A DNA stretch of 64,000 bases from Henricia sp. BOLD:AAB3569. Its lineage: Eukaryota; Echinodermata; Asteroidea; Spinulosida; Echinasteridae. A program made the translations under genes and the position numbers. Below are positions 11,886 to 23,315 of this stretch, one piece after another. The stretch's first letter is position 1; every line of letters begins with the position of its first letter. Under the pieces are notes generated by a model that had not been told where the DNA came from, did no database searches, and saw only the letters and a program-made list of their open reading frames with translations. Where the stretch lies: the NCBI GenBank assembly GCA_037783545.1, contig JBBELK010000369.1:310001-374000 (forward strand). The letters run 5' to 3'.

Positions 11886-12499
11886 GAAACCAGCAAGAAA
11901 GCGATATTTGTTTGCAAAAGTGGAAGACGTATTTGGACAAAAACATCCTTTTGTGCCACCTGGGAGCCAAAGGCAACTGTAAATCTCTCAATTTGCTGAA
12001 TGTGTCAGAAATTGAGAAAGCTTTAAATTATTTGATGACAATAGTTCTTTTGAGGGAATGCTTGGAAATATATGTATGTTTATTTTCTTGAAAGCAAGAA
12101 AAATAGGGAAATGGACGTAAAGGTAGTTTTAAAAACCAGGATTTTTTAAACCGAGAACCAAACTAAAGCTTTTTAAATGCCAGTTCTACTTTACGGAAGT
12201 GAAACTTCATTTTTAGTTAAAGTCGCAGGCTCGTCAATGCGCGAATTTCACCGCGCTACTTGCCCTAGCAAAAAGCTCACTGTACTAAGCTGACCGTATG
12301 TCATTTCTCAGTACGAGAAAACAAAACTAAAATTAATCAGTAAATAGATCAGAGAAAAAATGGTGGACATGGATTGACCATGTGCTTAGAATGAAAGAAA
12401 GAAGTTACTGCATGTGCATAGGGCCAGGGCCTACTGCACTTTACTATCTTTTCTAAAATATTTTAGTAGGCCTACATAATAGGGCCTACGATTTTAAAA

Positions 12500-12625
12500 A
12501 CGACTATAGAGACAGAATGCAGTCACATTCACCGTGAGTAGGCAATTTGTGGATATATTGTCACTCATTTCAATTTGAAAACTTTCCCCCTGTCATGGCC
12601 GCCGGACGGTCACATGCAAAGGGTC
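12500..12625. repeat. CATGGCCGCC MITE copy
   Basis: The words GAGACAGAATGCAGTCACATT, CACTCATTTCAATTTGAAAA and CCCTGTCATGGCCGCC match the better copies at 23945-24100, 31830-31970 and 60755-60900. Confidence 0.65.
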
Positions 12626-13019
12626 TACACTTTCTTCACTCACTGTCACTGTGCGCCGCGCACGGCGTAAGCGCATCTTTAGCTCGCTCTACCACGTGAT
12701 CAGTGATTAAATCATTGTGTTAAAGGTGTATTTTGTCAAATTAAGTTTTGGAGATGAATTTCCCACTTCAGTCGCATGCGTAACTGGCAACTCTGCATAT
12801 CTATAAATGGTGCATATTTGCATTTTGTTCATAAAGCGTGTGGTCCATATGGCACATCATCGGCACGGGACAACAATACGCACATAATTAGTCATCAAGG
12901 ACTTATAAAGGTTTTGAATAATTTTTATTAGGCCTATATATATACACGTAGGCCTACTGACCAATAGAATATCGCCGCGCGGAACTGCCTAGCGTGTTGA
13001 GATTTGTCTATGAAATGAA

Positions 13020-13640
13020 TTTCGTTTTAACATGAATCATAAAATACATCCCAAAAATATTATCCATGGGAAGAAAATTGAAACTTGTGGAAGCAGAAGG
13101 GTTGGTGTGATCACTGCACTGCTTTGTGGAACCGGATAAATTAGTTTACAAAACATCAGTGTTTTTTTTACGATATCCCTGAAAATACATGTAATACAGA
13201 TCGATAACGCGAAATTGGAATGGTAATGAGAAAAATATAACAAATAATGTATGGTATCAAAATCTCAACACCCAAAGGGAAAGGCCTGGGGGAGGGGCGG
13301 GTTCAAAATGTAATATGAATACGCTTCTTTTTAGCTTTAAATTTGATAGAATTCAGTTGAAAGTTTACATTTAACTTCCCGTTTATTAAACAGTGATTTA
13401 TTTTTTTCGCGTAGGGGCCTATATTTTTAAGGATATCGTCAAAAACCCACCAATGTTTTGGAAACTAATTTATCTGGTTCCATTAAGCAGTAATTATTAC
13501 ACCATCCTTTTTGCTTCCACATCCACATTGGAGATTGCAAATTTTCTTCCCTTGGATAGTATTTTGGGGAGGCATTTTATATGATTATGTTAGAACGAAA
13601 TAAATTTTTTTGGGGAAAAATATGGTACGCTCCTTTAAAT
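13020..13640. repeat. Two GGAGCGTG-family MITE copies upstream of calreticulin
   Basis: One copy is at 13020-13265 and the inverse copy at about 13390-13640. Shared words are AAAATATTATCCATGGGAAG, AACCGGATAAATTAGTTTAC, TACGATATCCCTGAAAATA and ATAGTATTTTGGGGAGGCAT. The full family unit is about 310 bp (see 34165-34475). Confidence 0.7.
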
Positions 13641-13708
13641 ATATATACATGTATAAAATACTTGACTTTGCGTATGCGGAAAGGAGGCGCTGTCCCAAAC
13701 GGGCACCG

Positions 13709-13727
13709 CGTGGTTTACTGTGATTGG
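13709..13727 (-). promoter_or_regulatory. Exact ER-stress response element (ERSE) of the calreticulin promoter
   Basis: The sequence is CGTGG, nine bases, ATTGG. On the minus strand this is CCAAT-N9-CCACG, the published ERSE consensus bound by NF-Y and ATF6 in promoters of ER chaperones. It lies about 220 bp upstream of the calreticulin ATG. The match is exact at all ten fixed positions and in spacing; function is inferred from family knowledge. Confidence 0.8.
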
Positions 13728-13756
13728 TCAGAGTCTCTCACTGCTTTACCGTACGT

Positions 13757-13775
13757 CCAATCAGAGCTGGCCATC
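13757..13775 (+). promoter_or_regulatory. Degenerate second ERSE-like site
   Basis: CCAAT, nine bases, CCATC: the CCAAT half and the spacing are exact, while the second half matches CCACG at three of five positions. It sits 30 bp from the exact ERSE, in line with the paired ERSEs of vertebrate ER-chaperone promoters. Confidence 0.45.
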
Positions 13776-13945
13776 TGGATGGCTGATTCACGTGCGCGTG
13801 GTACGTGTACACAAACTTACGGGCACATGCCTTTTTTTTTCATACGATCGTGAGGTACAAGTCGAGGCGAGATCGTTCGATCCTTTCTGCACAATCCTAC
13901 ACTACAGTTCAGTTTTCTAGCTGCAAAGAACGCTAAAAAAGCACC

Positions 13946-16900
13946 ATGAATTATTGTGTATTATTAATAGTCTGCGCTTTTTTATCACTATCAAGTGCAA
14001 CCATTTATTTCGAGGAACAGTTTGATGGTGAGTAAGTAAATGTTGGCATAAATTCCGCATAACTTCGAGTTCGACGGGACAAAACGGAGACGTGCATGGA
14101 ACTGGGAAGAAGGGAAAATATTATATTGAATGAATGGTTGCATAGTTTGTAACTCAAAAATTCGTCTGTCCTTAAAACTATTGGTAAGAATTTAGGGAAA
14201 GAATTGATAAGTTGATCACGGCTTCAGACCTTGTAAAACATATGAAACGGGCTAAAATTAAAAATTGCAAGTGTTTCCTCACAAAATCTAAATTTTTTCC
14301 CACTCCAAATTTGCGGTTTTTCCATCAGATCTGCACATTCCAATGCTAGATCTGAGTCATTTTAAAGAAAAAAATTCTAATCTACTGCTCAACTCTTACC
14401 AACACCGGAAAATGCCCTAAATACATGTGATGTAGGCCTACCGGGTTAAAATTCCCCCTTTCCTTCCCCCCCCCCCCCCCCCCCCACCCCCTAAACCCCC
14501 ACCCCCCTAAACCCCCCTTTCCTCCCCCAAAGGGGGCCTAGGCCTACCTCAAAACTACCAGAAAACATTTCGAAACACTCGAAAGCCCCTAGCCCAGCGA
14601 GCAGTGCTTCTGGAAAACCCTCGGCCCTGTTGCCTAATTTACCCCAAATCTGTGGCAAACTCACGCAAATGAAATTTGTCCCATGGCTCTGATATTTGCT
14701 CAATATTCCGAAGAGTACGCATCGATCCGATGTCTAGTTTCGGTGAAATCGTGGGGAAAGTTTGAGACCTTCCGTGCGATGAAATACTGACTCTTTGACC
14801 AAAAATCAAATATGCGCATGCGCGAGAGCGGAGAGGTCAACACAATCTGGACTGGTTCGCTGTCCTCATATTTACTTCCCTTCATCTTACGACGAAGGGA
14901 AGTAAATTGAGGATGTGGAACCAGTCTAGTGTTGACCTCTCCGCTCTCGCGCATGCGCATATTTGATTTTTGGTTAAAGAGTCGGTATTTCATCGCACGG
15001 AAGGTCTCAAACTTTCCCCATGATTTCACCGAAACTAGACTCTTCGGAATATTTGCAAACTGGGGTGAGTGCACCTATTGAGCAAATATCAGAGCCATGG
15101 GACAAATTTCATTTGCGTGAGTTTGCCACAGATTTGGGGTAGATTAGGCAACAGGGCTGAGGGTTTTCCCGAAGCACTGCTTGCGGGGCTAGAAAGCCCC
15201 AAAACACAAGAAAACGTCGGGGAAAACACTGACCAGAAAATACCGGAAAACCGTCTGTTTGCTGTAGGTTTTGGGCCTTTGGGGTGTTTTCCGGAAATGT
15301 TTTCTGGTATTTTTGTTTCTGGTAGCCTATAGTAAAACCCAGTGGGTGTCGTCATCTGTCCATCCTGTAAGCAAGATAGCGACAATAACCATGAAAGGTG
15401 GATTCACACTGAGCATTTTTGCGCGTAAACTTGACACGCATCAATTTGAGAAAAATCGGCCTGGATAGAATTTGGTTTGGAAAGACACACTAAAAACCAC
15501 AGAATAAACTTGGACAAAAAGCGGGTTTTTTTTTTGATTCTGTGATTTTTAGTTTGCTGGATTTACTTCAAATTCCCCTCCAGGCCGCTTTTTCTCAAAG
15601 CGACATCCGTCAAATTTATGAGAGCGTGAATCCACCCTTCTTACCGTGCCCGCATGTGCCAATTTAAAGACAAAATATGGTCAACTTCCCAATTTTTACC
15701 TGTTAATTTCTTTCTTCTTAAACAGACAAATGGAGTGAAAGATGGGTGTCGTCAGAACACAAAGATGACCTTGGAACATTCAAATTGTCAGCTGGAAAAT
15801 TTTACAATGACGCAGAGAAAGACAAAGGTATGTCTTATATGCCATAGACCTAACAAAAATAATGACGTCCTAGTTTGTTTACATGTGCACAATTATATGT
15901 ACGGTATAGACATCTCTCAAATGACGTCACTTCCTCCAGATTGCCACGTGCACCAGGATCTTGAGCGCGACGTGCATTGGCTGCTTCAAACAAATGTGTT
16001 CTTGCAGTGATATGATGAAATGGCTATCATACAACCATCTTTCGGGGCTGAGTAGCCATGATGATTAGCCAAATTTTCTGATTGCTGGATAGTCCATCAG
16101 TATAGACCATATCAAATAGATGCCATCTTGTAGGGCAGTTTCTTTGTTCCATGAGGACATGCATGGGTAGCATTTAGTGCTTACATTGCTGACTAATTTA
16201 AACAACTAATGTACATTTTTGTATAGTCGCCAGTTCTGTGAGGTCGCCATTCCATTTATCAGCCATTGTTCATCAATAGGGTGGCGATGTCACGGACCGT
16301 GCTTTTCTGATACTGTGTAGCACAGCCCCAATCTGATGTGCGTGCACACTGGGTGCACCAAAGGACACACGTACACACACGCGTTATGTATCGGGTTAAT
16401 GCATTGTGCGTGTGTGCAATACGCTTGTGAGTACAGTATCAAAACATTCTGTACAACAGTAACGAAAACGTGCAGTTGAAAACATACGGAATTAACTGAA
16501 GTTTTTAACACCAAATGGACAACAATCTTGCAGGAATCTTGTAAAACAAAGGAGGTATAAGCTTAATTTTATATAACAATAATATTGGATGTCTTTTTCG
16601 GGCGATATGACAATATACCGCACCCGTCATGAAAATAACGAACTCGCCTTTGGCTCGTTTAGTATTTTCATGATTCATATTCTCGTACCCTCAAAACCAT
16701 CCAATAATTATCCTGCAGGTCTCCAAACAAGCCAGGATGCCAAGTTCTACGCTATGTCATCAAAGTTCGACTCCTTCAGCAACGAGGGGAAGGACCTGGT
16801 CATCCAGTTTACTGTCAAGCACGAGCAGAAGATTGACTGCGGAGGCGGTTACGTAAAGATCTTCCCCAGTGAATTGGACCAAAAGGACATGCACGGAGAT

Positions 16901-19900
16901 TCACCTTACAACATTATGTTCGGTAGGTAGCAGGGGCCAATTTCATAAAGCTGTTCAGAACGACAAATTTGCTTAAAGTCCAATACAGGGTTGCAGTAGT
17001 GTCCGTCACAAGTCCAGCGCCGATAAAATCACAAGTCCATGACAAGTCTCGCACAAGTCCATGACAAGTCTCGCACAAGTCCATGACCAGTCTCGCACAA
17101 GTCCATGACAAGTCTCGCACAAGTCCATGACAAGTCTCGCACAAGTCCATGACAAGTCTCGCACAAGTCCATGACAAGTCTCGCACAAGTCCAGTAACAA
17201 GAAGCAAAGGATGAACACGCACAAAAGAATGCCTTTTTTGGAGTTCATCTGAATAGCTTGTGACTTGAATTATGACCCAGGGACTTGTGATGGATTGTGA
17301 TGGACTCAACTACAACCCTGGCCCAGTTACATCATTTGCAGTTACCAAAAACATTGGCCTTTTTCCAAATCTGGACTTGGGCTCAGGCTCAGGCTCCACG
17401 TAAACCACATGGAGACGGAGACGAAGCCGAGATTTGGAAAAAGGCCATTTACTTCACGAGTTGACAAAAAAGAAAACTAAGTGTTGATAGCAATGGTAAC
17501 AAACACCACATGATTTGTTTTCCCGTTACACAACACACTTGACCAACGGCTTTACATCCCTTCCAAAGGATGGAGCAAGTGCCTTGCTCAAGGGAACAGG
17601 AACCACAGCCGGGTTTCGAACCCACAACCCAAAGTTTTCGCCCGAATATTGCGAGTCAGTGACTTAAACCGTATAATCTGTCTTTAAAATGAAAATTTCC
17701 CATGACGATGTTCCACCCATCATCTTTTTTTCCTGCAGGACCCGACATCTGTGGACCAGGCACGAAGAAAGTCCATGTCATTTTTAGTTACAAAGGAAAA
17801 AATTTGCTCACCAAGAAAGACATCAGGTGTAAGGTATGTGATGCAGGTTTTTTTGAAAGAATTGGGAAGTTGATCATGGCTTCGGACCTTGTGTGCAAAA
17901 CATATGAGACGAGCTGGAAAATGTCTAAGTGTTTCCTCACAAAATCCTACAATTTTCTCACTCCCAAATTTGGGTTTTTCCATCAAATCTGTACTTGCCA
18001 ATGGCAATCTGTGCTTGGCTGTAACGTCAATACAGTGTATCATTAAAGTGTCATTACATACGTATTACATTCATAAGGGCCATCCAAAATTGTAAATTTT
18101 CTGTAAAAGGGGGAGGGGGTCAAGTGCCACGTAAAACTTTCCATGCACTTTAAAATGTTGACATTTTATGGTACTGCCAGACAAATGTTGAATAGTATTA
18201 CGGGGGAGGGAAAGGGTCTTGAAAAATACTACGCTCTGTAAAACTGAAAATGTTGACAACTTTAGACGGCCCCAACAGCAACATTACATATTTTGATTTT
18301 TTAACAGGACGATGAATTTACGCACCTTTACTCATTGATCGTTCGGCCGGACAACACGTACGAAGTGCGCATCGACAACAAGGAAGTGCAGAAGGGCAAC
18401 CTCGAGGATGACTGGGACTTCCTGCCACCCAAGAAGATCAAGGACCCCGACGCTAAGAAACCAGAGGACTGGGACGATCGGGAAAACATCGACGATCCAG
18501 AAGATGCCAAACCAGATGTGAGTGTTCAGCCTTTTGTCATTAGTTTAAAGGAGCGTGACCAGATCATATTTTTGAACCGCCCCCCATTTTTCCAATGGGT
18601 GCTCAAATTTTGAAACCATATCATTTGTCATATTTTTCTCATATTTTTCGCAAATTTACTGTTTTCATCCCATGGATAGTATTTTGGGGAGGTATTTTAT
18701 ATGATCGTTGGGTTAGAATGAAATCCATTTGAAATCTGGATAAGCTCCTTTAATACCAGTAAATGAACAGTTTTTAAAACTGGAGAACTGAACTAAAGTT
18801 GGATTGTGTACTTTTTACTTGTGATTCCACAGGATTATGAAAAGCCAGAGTTCATCCCAGACCCTGATGCCGAGAAACCAGAAGATTGGGACGAAGAAAT
18901 GGACGGCGAGTGGGAGCCACCGATGATTAGCAATCCAGAATACAAGGTGACAATGCAGAAATAAACTTGAGTGACCTGAAAATTTTGAATTATGTTTGTA
19001 GAAAATGGCTTTAAATTATATTCATAAATACCTTAGACAGTTTATGCATCCCTATTGGCTGAGAGCACGTCACATGGCCAGTCTTTAATAGACAATAAAG
19101 GCCCAGCCAGTTTTAAACACTTTTCGGCCTGACCCGCACTGCGTGTGCCTGAAAGCAAAATGTGCACTGTTCCCCCTTGCGGGATCCTTGCGATACTTTG
19201 TAAGGCTCAGAGCACAGATGATGACCAATATTTACCGGATTATGAATCTAATGATTCGAAATGATTCCCCTTCTGATGTGCTCTGAGCGTGACCAGATCA
19301 TATTTTAATACCATATCATTTGTCTCATTACCAATCTGAAATGTTGCGTTCTCAATCCGAGATTTTCAAGGATATGGTCAAAAAACCACCGATGGTTTGT
19401 AAACTAATTTATCTTGTTCCATAAAGCAGTGCAGTAATTACACCAACATTTTTGCTTCCACATCCAAATTGGAGATTGCAAATTTCCCGTTTTCTTCCCA
19501 TGAATAGTATTTTGGGGATTCTTAGGTTAGAACAAAATCCATTTTGCTAATCATCCAACGATGATTAGCAATCTGGAATACAAGGTGTGACAATGCAGAA
19601 ATAAAACAACCACAAAAATGGCTAGGGGCCTGAACGGTTTCAAACGCATCTTTAAGACTGGCCAAACCCACTTATATTCCCCATCACGCTTCTTGTTGCT
19701 TACAATACTTCGTTGCTTATACATTGGTAATTCTGGGATTTTTGTGGTAATTTCTATGATTTTGTGTTTGTAGGGTGAATGGACACCCAAGCAAATCGAC
19801 AATCCGGACTACAAAGGCAAATGGGTGCATCCAGAAATAGACAACCCAGATTACGAAGCTGACGATACACTTTACATGTACAAAGACTTTAGCGCCCTAG

Positions 19901-22304
19901 GACTTGATTTATGGCAGGTATGTATGTATGATCAAGCTTGCTTTGTGCAGTTGTGTATATTGACCTATTCTCAGTTTTCTGTGGTTATGCAAGTATTAAA
20001 TAAATCCTTCATTCAGAATTTATCATCTGGATCATGGCCGACAAATGTAATGAAGTTGATGAATGAAATCTCAAATGGATCGTTACGTTGGGCTGAGCAA
20101 TTCAGTAAGAACTCCAGTTTCATAAAGGTTCTTATACCCGGTACCCTCTGCAGACCCGGGTATAATGGGGAACAAAAGGATGAAAAGGTCTCCACAAGGT
20201 TCACGAAATACAAATATGGATTTTACGTATGTACAGATGAGTGGACAGACAAAATTGTGACATTTTTGTTTGCCCACCGTTACATACGTATATGGAAAAT
20301 TTATACACAAAGCTTTCAGAAATGTATGTTGTGGCATCATTTTCTTACATTTTTGGGCACAAGTTATCTCCTGAGAACAGTACAAGGGAATTTCTTTAAG
20401 TTTGGGATAAGCTGAAGACATCTGAAAGGAATTATTGACTGATTTTTCAAATGGGTCCTTTAGGTGTGGAAAGACCCACATACCCTCAATAAAATATCTG
20501 CGTACAGCCCACAATATCCCTAACTTATTGTGAGTAGTGTAGTTTGCGTCTATGCCCCTAGTTGGTTATAAATGTATCTGTTGGAATCCACAACTATTAG
20601 TGCCAAACCGCTCGGCCATATCTCCCCATATACATTGTCGAAAGCGATACTTTGTGAGGCTCAGAGCACAAATGATGACCAATATTTACCGGATTATGAA
20701 TCGAATGATTTAAAGTTATTACCCTTCTGATGTGCTCTGTTGCCTTCACTGTGTCACCGGTCACTGCTTTAAATTGTCACAATTATGCTATTTTGCTTTA
20801 TACTGTACTTTTCCTGTTTTCAGGTAAAATCCGGGACTATTTTTGACAATTTTCTCATCACCAGCGATGTAAAACTTGCAGAGAAACAAGCGGATGATTT
20901 ATGGAAAGTAACAAAGGTATGCTTTTGTTATATAATTAGTCTCTTTCCACATATAATGTTTAAATCTTCTCACCAAAAGATCATACTTTGCAACACTCTG
21001 AGTCAACGGCCTCGGTGACTATTGATTGCTTTCCGGTGACTTCACGCTTTCCATCCACCATTTTGGGTGTCATTTTTCATGACCCACAAGGCCCGAGTGA
21101 TAACCGGCAAGAAAAGCGCATTGGTTGCACTTGCCTTTGTTGCTTAACCTTGCTTTATGTTGTTGCGCCACGGCTGTTGTATCGATAAAGATAAAAATGT
21201 AATTCTTCAGGCTAAAAATCGTGATCAAGTCAAAGCACTTTCATTTTAACAAGCTAAGTGTGTGCTCAATAATTTGAACGTATCACAATGCGAGCGTGCG
21301 GCATCTTCGAATGAAAATACGCTGGTGAGTATATTTTACGCATGTCCATGTGCGTCTCTTGGCGCGCGAGTGTACGCACGTGACCGTTCACACCCAAACA
21401 TTCCCGGATGTTCTACGTCACGGAAAGCAATCAATACACTGCCAGAACGTGTTTACACGTCCTCCGGGGTTAAGTGCGTTAGTTCTATGAAAAGCAGGTG
21501 ACGTGATGAAATGGCTTTTCTATATAACCATCTTTCGGGGCTGATTGTTGGTGATGAGCTGCCAACTTCTGATCACCAGACGGGGTTCGAACATGTCTTG
21601 ACAAGTTCTTCAAAGCCCCAATACAACATTTGCTGTTACCCAAAATTTTACTTCACGAGTTGACAAGAAAAATCCGACTAAAAGTGTTGATGGAAATGGT
21701 AACAAACAACACATGATTTCCAACTGAAGGTGCTTTTTAAAAAAAAAGTAGTCTGCAGACAACTTTTTGGCCATTCAACACAAAAACCATGAATGGATTT
21801 TTCAGTTTTCTGAAGTATTACTGCATCTATGTGGCTGAAATTTCTACACGGCAGATTATCAACATTATTCTTTAGTTACGGCAACGGCACCAGGAGTACC
21901 CTATGGTAGACATGTGCGCTATACAAGTGTCCACCATTACATTAGTTATGTAATGCTGTTATCATGTAATCCATCTTTAATCAGTCTTTCATGCAATCTG
22001 CTACACCACTCGGCATTTTAACCAATGTGGCTTATGAGATTACCAAATGTACTGAATAACGTCGATTTGTACTTTCAAATACCAGGACGGTGAAAAGAAA
22101 GTGAAAGACAAACAAGACGAGGAGGAGACGAAAAAACGGGAGGCGGAAGAGAAGAAGAAGAAAGAGGACGAAGATGAAGACGGGGACGAAGATGAAGAAG
22201 ACGAAGGGCTTGGGGACTTGACTGATGTGGACGAGGAGATCCCCAAGACGGATGACGAAGACACAAAAGATACAGAAGAAGAACAACCAAAAGATGAACT
22301 GTAG
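13946..22304 (+). CDS. CALR: Calreticulin
   Basis: A Ca2+-binding lectin chaperone of the ER lumen that folds monoglucosylated glycoproteins with ERp57 and buffers Ca2+ (family knowledge). Coding exons are 13946-14027, 15726-15827, 16719-16922, 17739-17833, 18308-18517, 18833-18946, 19774-19917, 20824-20916 and 22086-22304: 1263 nt, 420 aa plus TAG, a normal family length. Visible features are a signal peptide (about 1-18, hydrophobic core [14 protein letters not shown]) and the N-domain with family signatures [16 protein letters not shown] and [10 protein letters not shown]. The P-domain has three DPDA/DPE-KPEDWD-type repeats and three GEWxPPxIxNPxY-type repeats. A Lys/Glu/Asp-rich C-domain ends in KDEL. 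The start has a good context (GCACCATGA), and the proximal promoter carries ERSEs. Introns hold many MITEs, a 22-bp minisatellite (intron 3) and a partial copy of exon 6 (intron 6). Confidence 0.97.
14200..14400. repeat. Dispersed repeat (AGTTGATCACGGCTTC family)
   Basis: TTGATAAGTTGATCACGGCTTC, AGTGTTTCCTCACAAAATCT and GTTTTTCCATCAGATCTGCA recur in diverged form at 17853-18005 (calreticulin intron 4) and, inverted, at about 48960-49170. Family type unknown; non-coding. Confidence 0.6.
14467..14520. repeat. C-rich low-complexity tract
   Basis: A run of about 19 C is followed by ACCCCCTAAACCCCC-like units. It resembles telomere-like CCCCTAA words, but only about three units are present, so it is low-complexity DNA adjoining the foldback element that begins near 14575. 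Confidence 0.6.
14575..15200. repeat. Foldback element with roughly 300-bp arms, copy A
   Basis: The left arm (AGCGAGCAGTGCTTCTGGAA, CAAATCTGTGGCAAACTC, CTAGTTTCGGTGAAATCG) and right arm (inverse words ending CGAAGCACTGCTTGCGGGGC) meet at the centre near 14890 (TCATCTTACGACGAAGGG). Copy B, of the same family, is split at 45574-48813. Short ORFs on both strands are mirror images of each other and not genes. Lies in calreticulin intron 1. Confidence 0.85.
15395..15645. repeat. Inverted-repeat MITE (GGATTCACACTGAGC family)
   Basis: GGTGGATTCACACTGAGC at the left corresponds to GAGCGTGAATCCACC at the right. The inner stem pairs TTTGAGAAAAATCGGCCTGG with CCAGGCCGCTTTTTCTCAAA. Copies or fragments are at 33853-34055, about 42992-43075 and 43785-43925. 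Confidence 0.75.
16986..17320. mobile_element. hAT-like MITE (CAGGGTTG...CAACCCTG) with internal minisatellite
   Basis: The termini CAGGGTTGCAGTAGTGTCCG and the inverse-type GGACTCAACTACAACCCTG are shared with the 212-bp element at 24709-24920. That element lacks the tandem array present here at 17031-17194. The flanking 8-mers GTCCAATA and GCCCAGTT match at only 5 of 8 positions, so the target duplication is decayed. Lies in calreticulin intron 3, 63 bp after the donor. Confidence 0.75.
17031..17194. repeat. 22-bp minisatellite, seven full units
   Basis: Unit ACAAGTCCATGACAAGTCTC plus GC, repeated seven times with one internal variant (GACCAG) and a partial eighth unit. The open frames across it on the minus strand are repeat artefacts. 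It is an expansion inside the hAT-like MITE 16986-17320. Confidence 0.9.
17545..17665 (-). repeat. SINE fragment with box B
   Basis: GGGTTTCGAACCCA is a box B-like word. Preceding words GGCTTTACATCCCTTCC and AAGGATGGAGCAA recur at 35050-35200 with CCGGGTACCGAATCC. The fragment appears truncated at the tRNA-like 5' end. Confidence 0.55.
18546..18755. repeat. GGAGCGTG-family MITE, internally deleted copy
   Basis: It starts AAAGGAGCGTGACCAGATCA and ends TAAGCTCCTTTAA-like, with GGATAGTATTTTGGGGAGGT near the right end. The middle third of the family unit is missing. Lies in calreticulin intron 5, 29 bp after the donor. Confidence 0.75.
19190..19285. repeat. Roughly 100-bp repeat, shared with 20643-20745
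   Basis: GCGATACTTTGTAAGGCTCA, GATGACCAATATTTACCGG and CTTCTGATGTGCTCTG are shared, nearly unchanged, with 20643-20745 in the next intron. Both copies are in the same orientation. Nature unknown. Confidence 0.75.
19283..19556. repeat. GGAGCGTG-family MITE copy (calreticulin intron 6)
   Basis: It contains GCGTGACCAGATCATATTTT, AAACTAATTTATCTTGTTCC and TTGGAGATTGCAAATTTCCC, ending at AACAAAATCCATTTTGC. It lies directly upstream of the partial exon-6 copy at 19555-19608. Confidence 0.7.
19555..19608 (+). pseudogene. Partial duplicate of calreticulin exon 6 end plus donor
   Basis: CGATGATTAGCAATCTGGAA and TACAAGGTGTGACAATGCAG match the last 27 coding bases of exon 6 and the first 20 or so of intron 6 (18920-18970), with two substitutions in the coding part and a 2-base insertion after GGTG. 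No acceptor precedes it at the right place, so it is not an extra exon as it stands. The intact exon 6 lies 640 bp upstream. Confidence 0.75.
21640..21860. repeat. Dispersed repeat (TTGATAGCAATGGTAACAAA family)
   Basis: ACTTCACGAGTTGACAAG, TGGAAATGGTAACAAACAAC and GTATTACTGCATCTATGTGG recur at 17450-17540 and, inverted, at 26000-26070 and 29700-29900. ATGCAGTAATACTTCA is also at 36370-36390. Non-coding family of unknown class. Confidence 0.6.
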
Positions 22305-22354
22305 ACATCTATTCAATTTAGCAAGGGGTGGGGGGATGGGTTCAGAGTTAAATT

Positions 22355-22866
22355 TTTTAGTCCAGGAGCCAATTAAATGGCGCTGCATAAAGACGCAGGC
22401 TCGTCAAGCGTGCGCGAGGAACAAACTTGTGCCACAAAATTTACAGCTCCATAGGAAGGCATGGAGCGGTGAATTTCGTGACACGAAATTATGCCTCGTG
22501 CGCGGATTGACGGGCCTGCGTCTTTAAGCGCTGGCTGAAAACGTGTGCTTACTGTGGCAGAACAGTTGTGCAAACTTTGCTGCTATTTCACGGCCGCGGC
22601 ATGCTTGAAGGAGCGTGTTCAGATTTTTCCAGAAAATGGATTTCTTTTTTAACCTAAGAATCGTATAAAAACAACTGCCCAAAATATCCATGGGAAGAAA
22701 ACGGGAAATGTGCGATCTCCAATTTGGATGTGGAAGCTTAAGCAAGTTTTGTCTCTGAAGCTAGCAAACGTTTAGCAGTGCTGATAAAGTTACGGTCTCC
22801 ATGAAATAGCCAGAGCCTCCGTTAGCACAAAATCGGCTGCTAAACAGCGCCATGAAATTGGCCCTA
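22355..22866. repeat. GGCCAATTT-family MITE carrying two nested repeats
   Basis: The outer termini are AGGAGCCAATTAAATGGCGC and GCGCCATGAAATTGGCCC. Inside are a GC-rich hairpin MITE (22390-22532, with AAAGACGCAGGCTCGTCA and CGGGCCTGCGTCTTT ends) and a GGAGCGTG-family fragment (22606-22742). Confidence 0.7.
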
Positions 22867-23315
22867 GATTTGCATTACATCAATTGATTAGCATAACACT
22901 GATAATCACAGTTGCGTTTGAATAGCCTACACTGATATACACAAAGTTTACACCAGGGAAGCCTCCAAAACGTGCAAAATAGATGCCATGCCACAGGGTT
23001 TTGCATTGTATTCTGGGAACACGGGTCAAAGATTGTTGCTAGGCAGGGCTTTCATAAACACTGTTACTGCTTCATTCATGGTTATTTGTGACTTGGTCGT
23101 ATATGTTGCATATCAATGGAAAGCTCATTCATTGCCTTTCAAAGTGACACCACATTTGTAACGATTGCTTGTTCGAGGCCTCAACTACTCTGTTGGGTGT
23201 GTCTCAAACAGAATGTTCATTACATATGCGCAGAACGACAACTATATGGAACCTATTGGCAATTTTGTTTCTGTGCTGTTCATCCCAAACGGGACATCTG
23301 ATCATATGCAGCGCG

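Larger units (their letters stand above)
8311..13700. other. Intergenic region between SGT and calreticulin, no gene seen
   Basis: Downstream of the SGT stop, AATAAA words at 8632 and near 9412 could serve as polyadenylation signals, but neither stands out. The rest is foldback and MITE sequence (listed separately) plus low-complexity DNA. About 9165-10090 and 12100-12490 show no repeats or coding signal that I can recognise. Confidence 0.5.

Noticed and set aside
14460-14520. Telomere-like CCCCTAA words
   Set aside because: Only about three irregular units beside a plain C run; no interstitial telomere array.
16914-17309. 131-codon minus-strand ORF with repeated [17 protein letters not shown]
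   Set aside because: It is the 22-bp minisatellite read in frame; pure repeat artefact.
19825-20415. 196-codon ORF that begins with calreticulin-like sequence
   Set aside because: Only the first 31 codons are exon 7; the rest is read-through into intron 7 after a clear donor (CAG|GTATG), while exon 8 resumes the family sequence at 20824.
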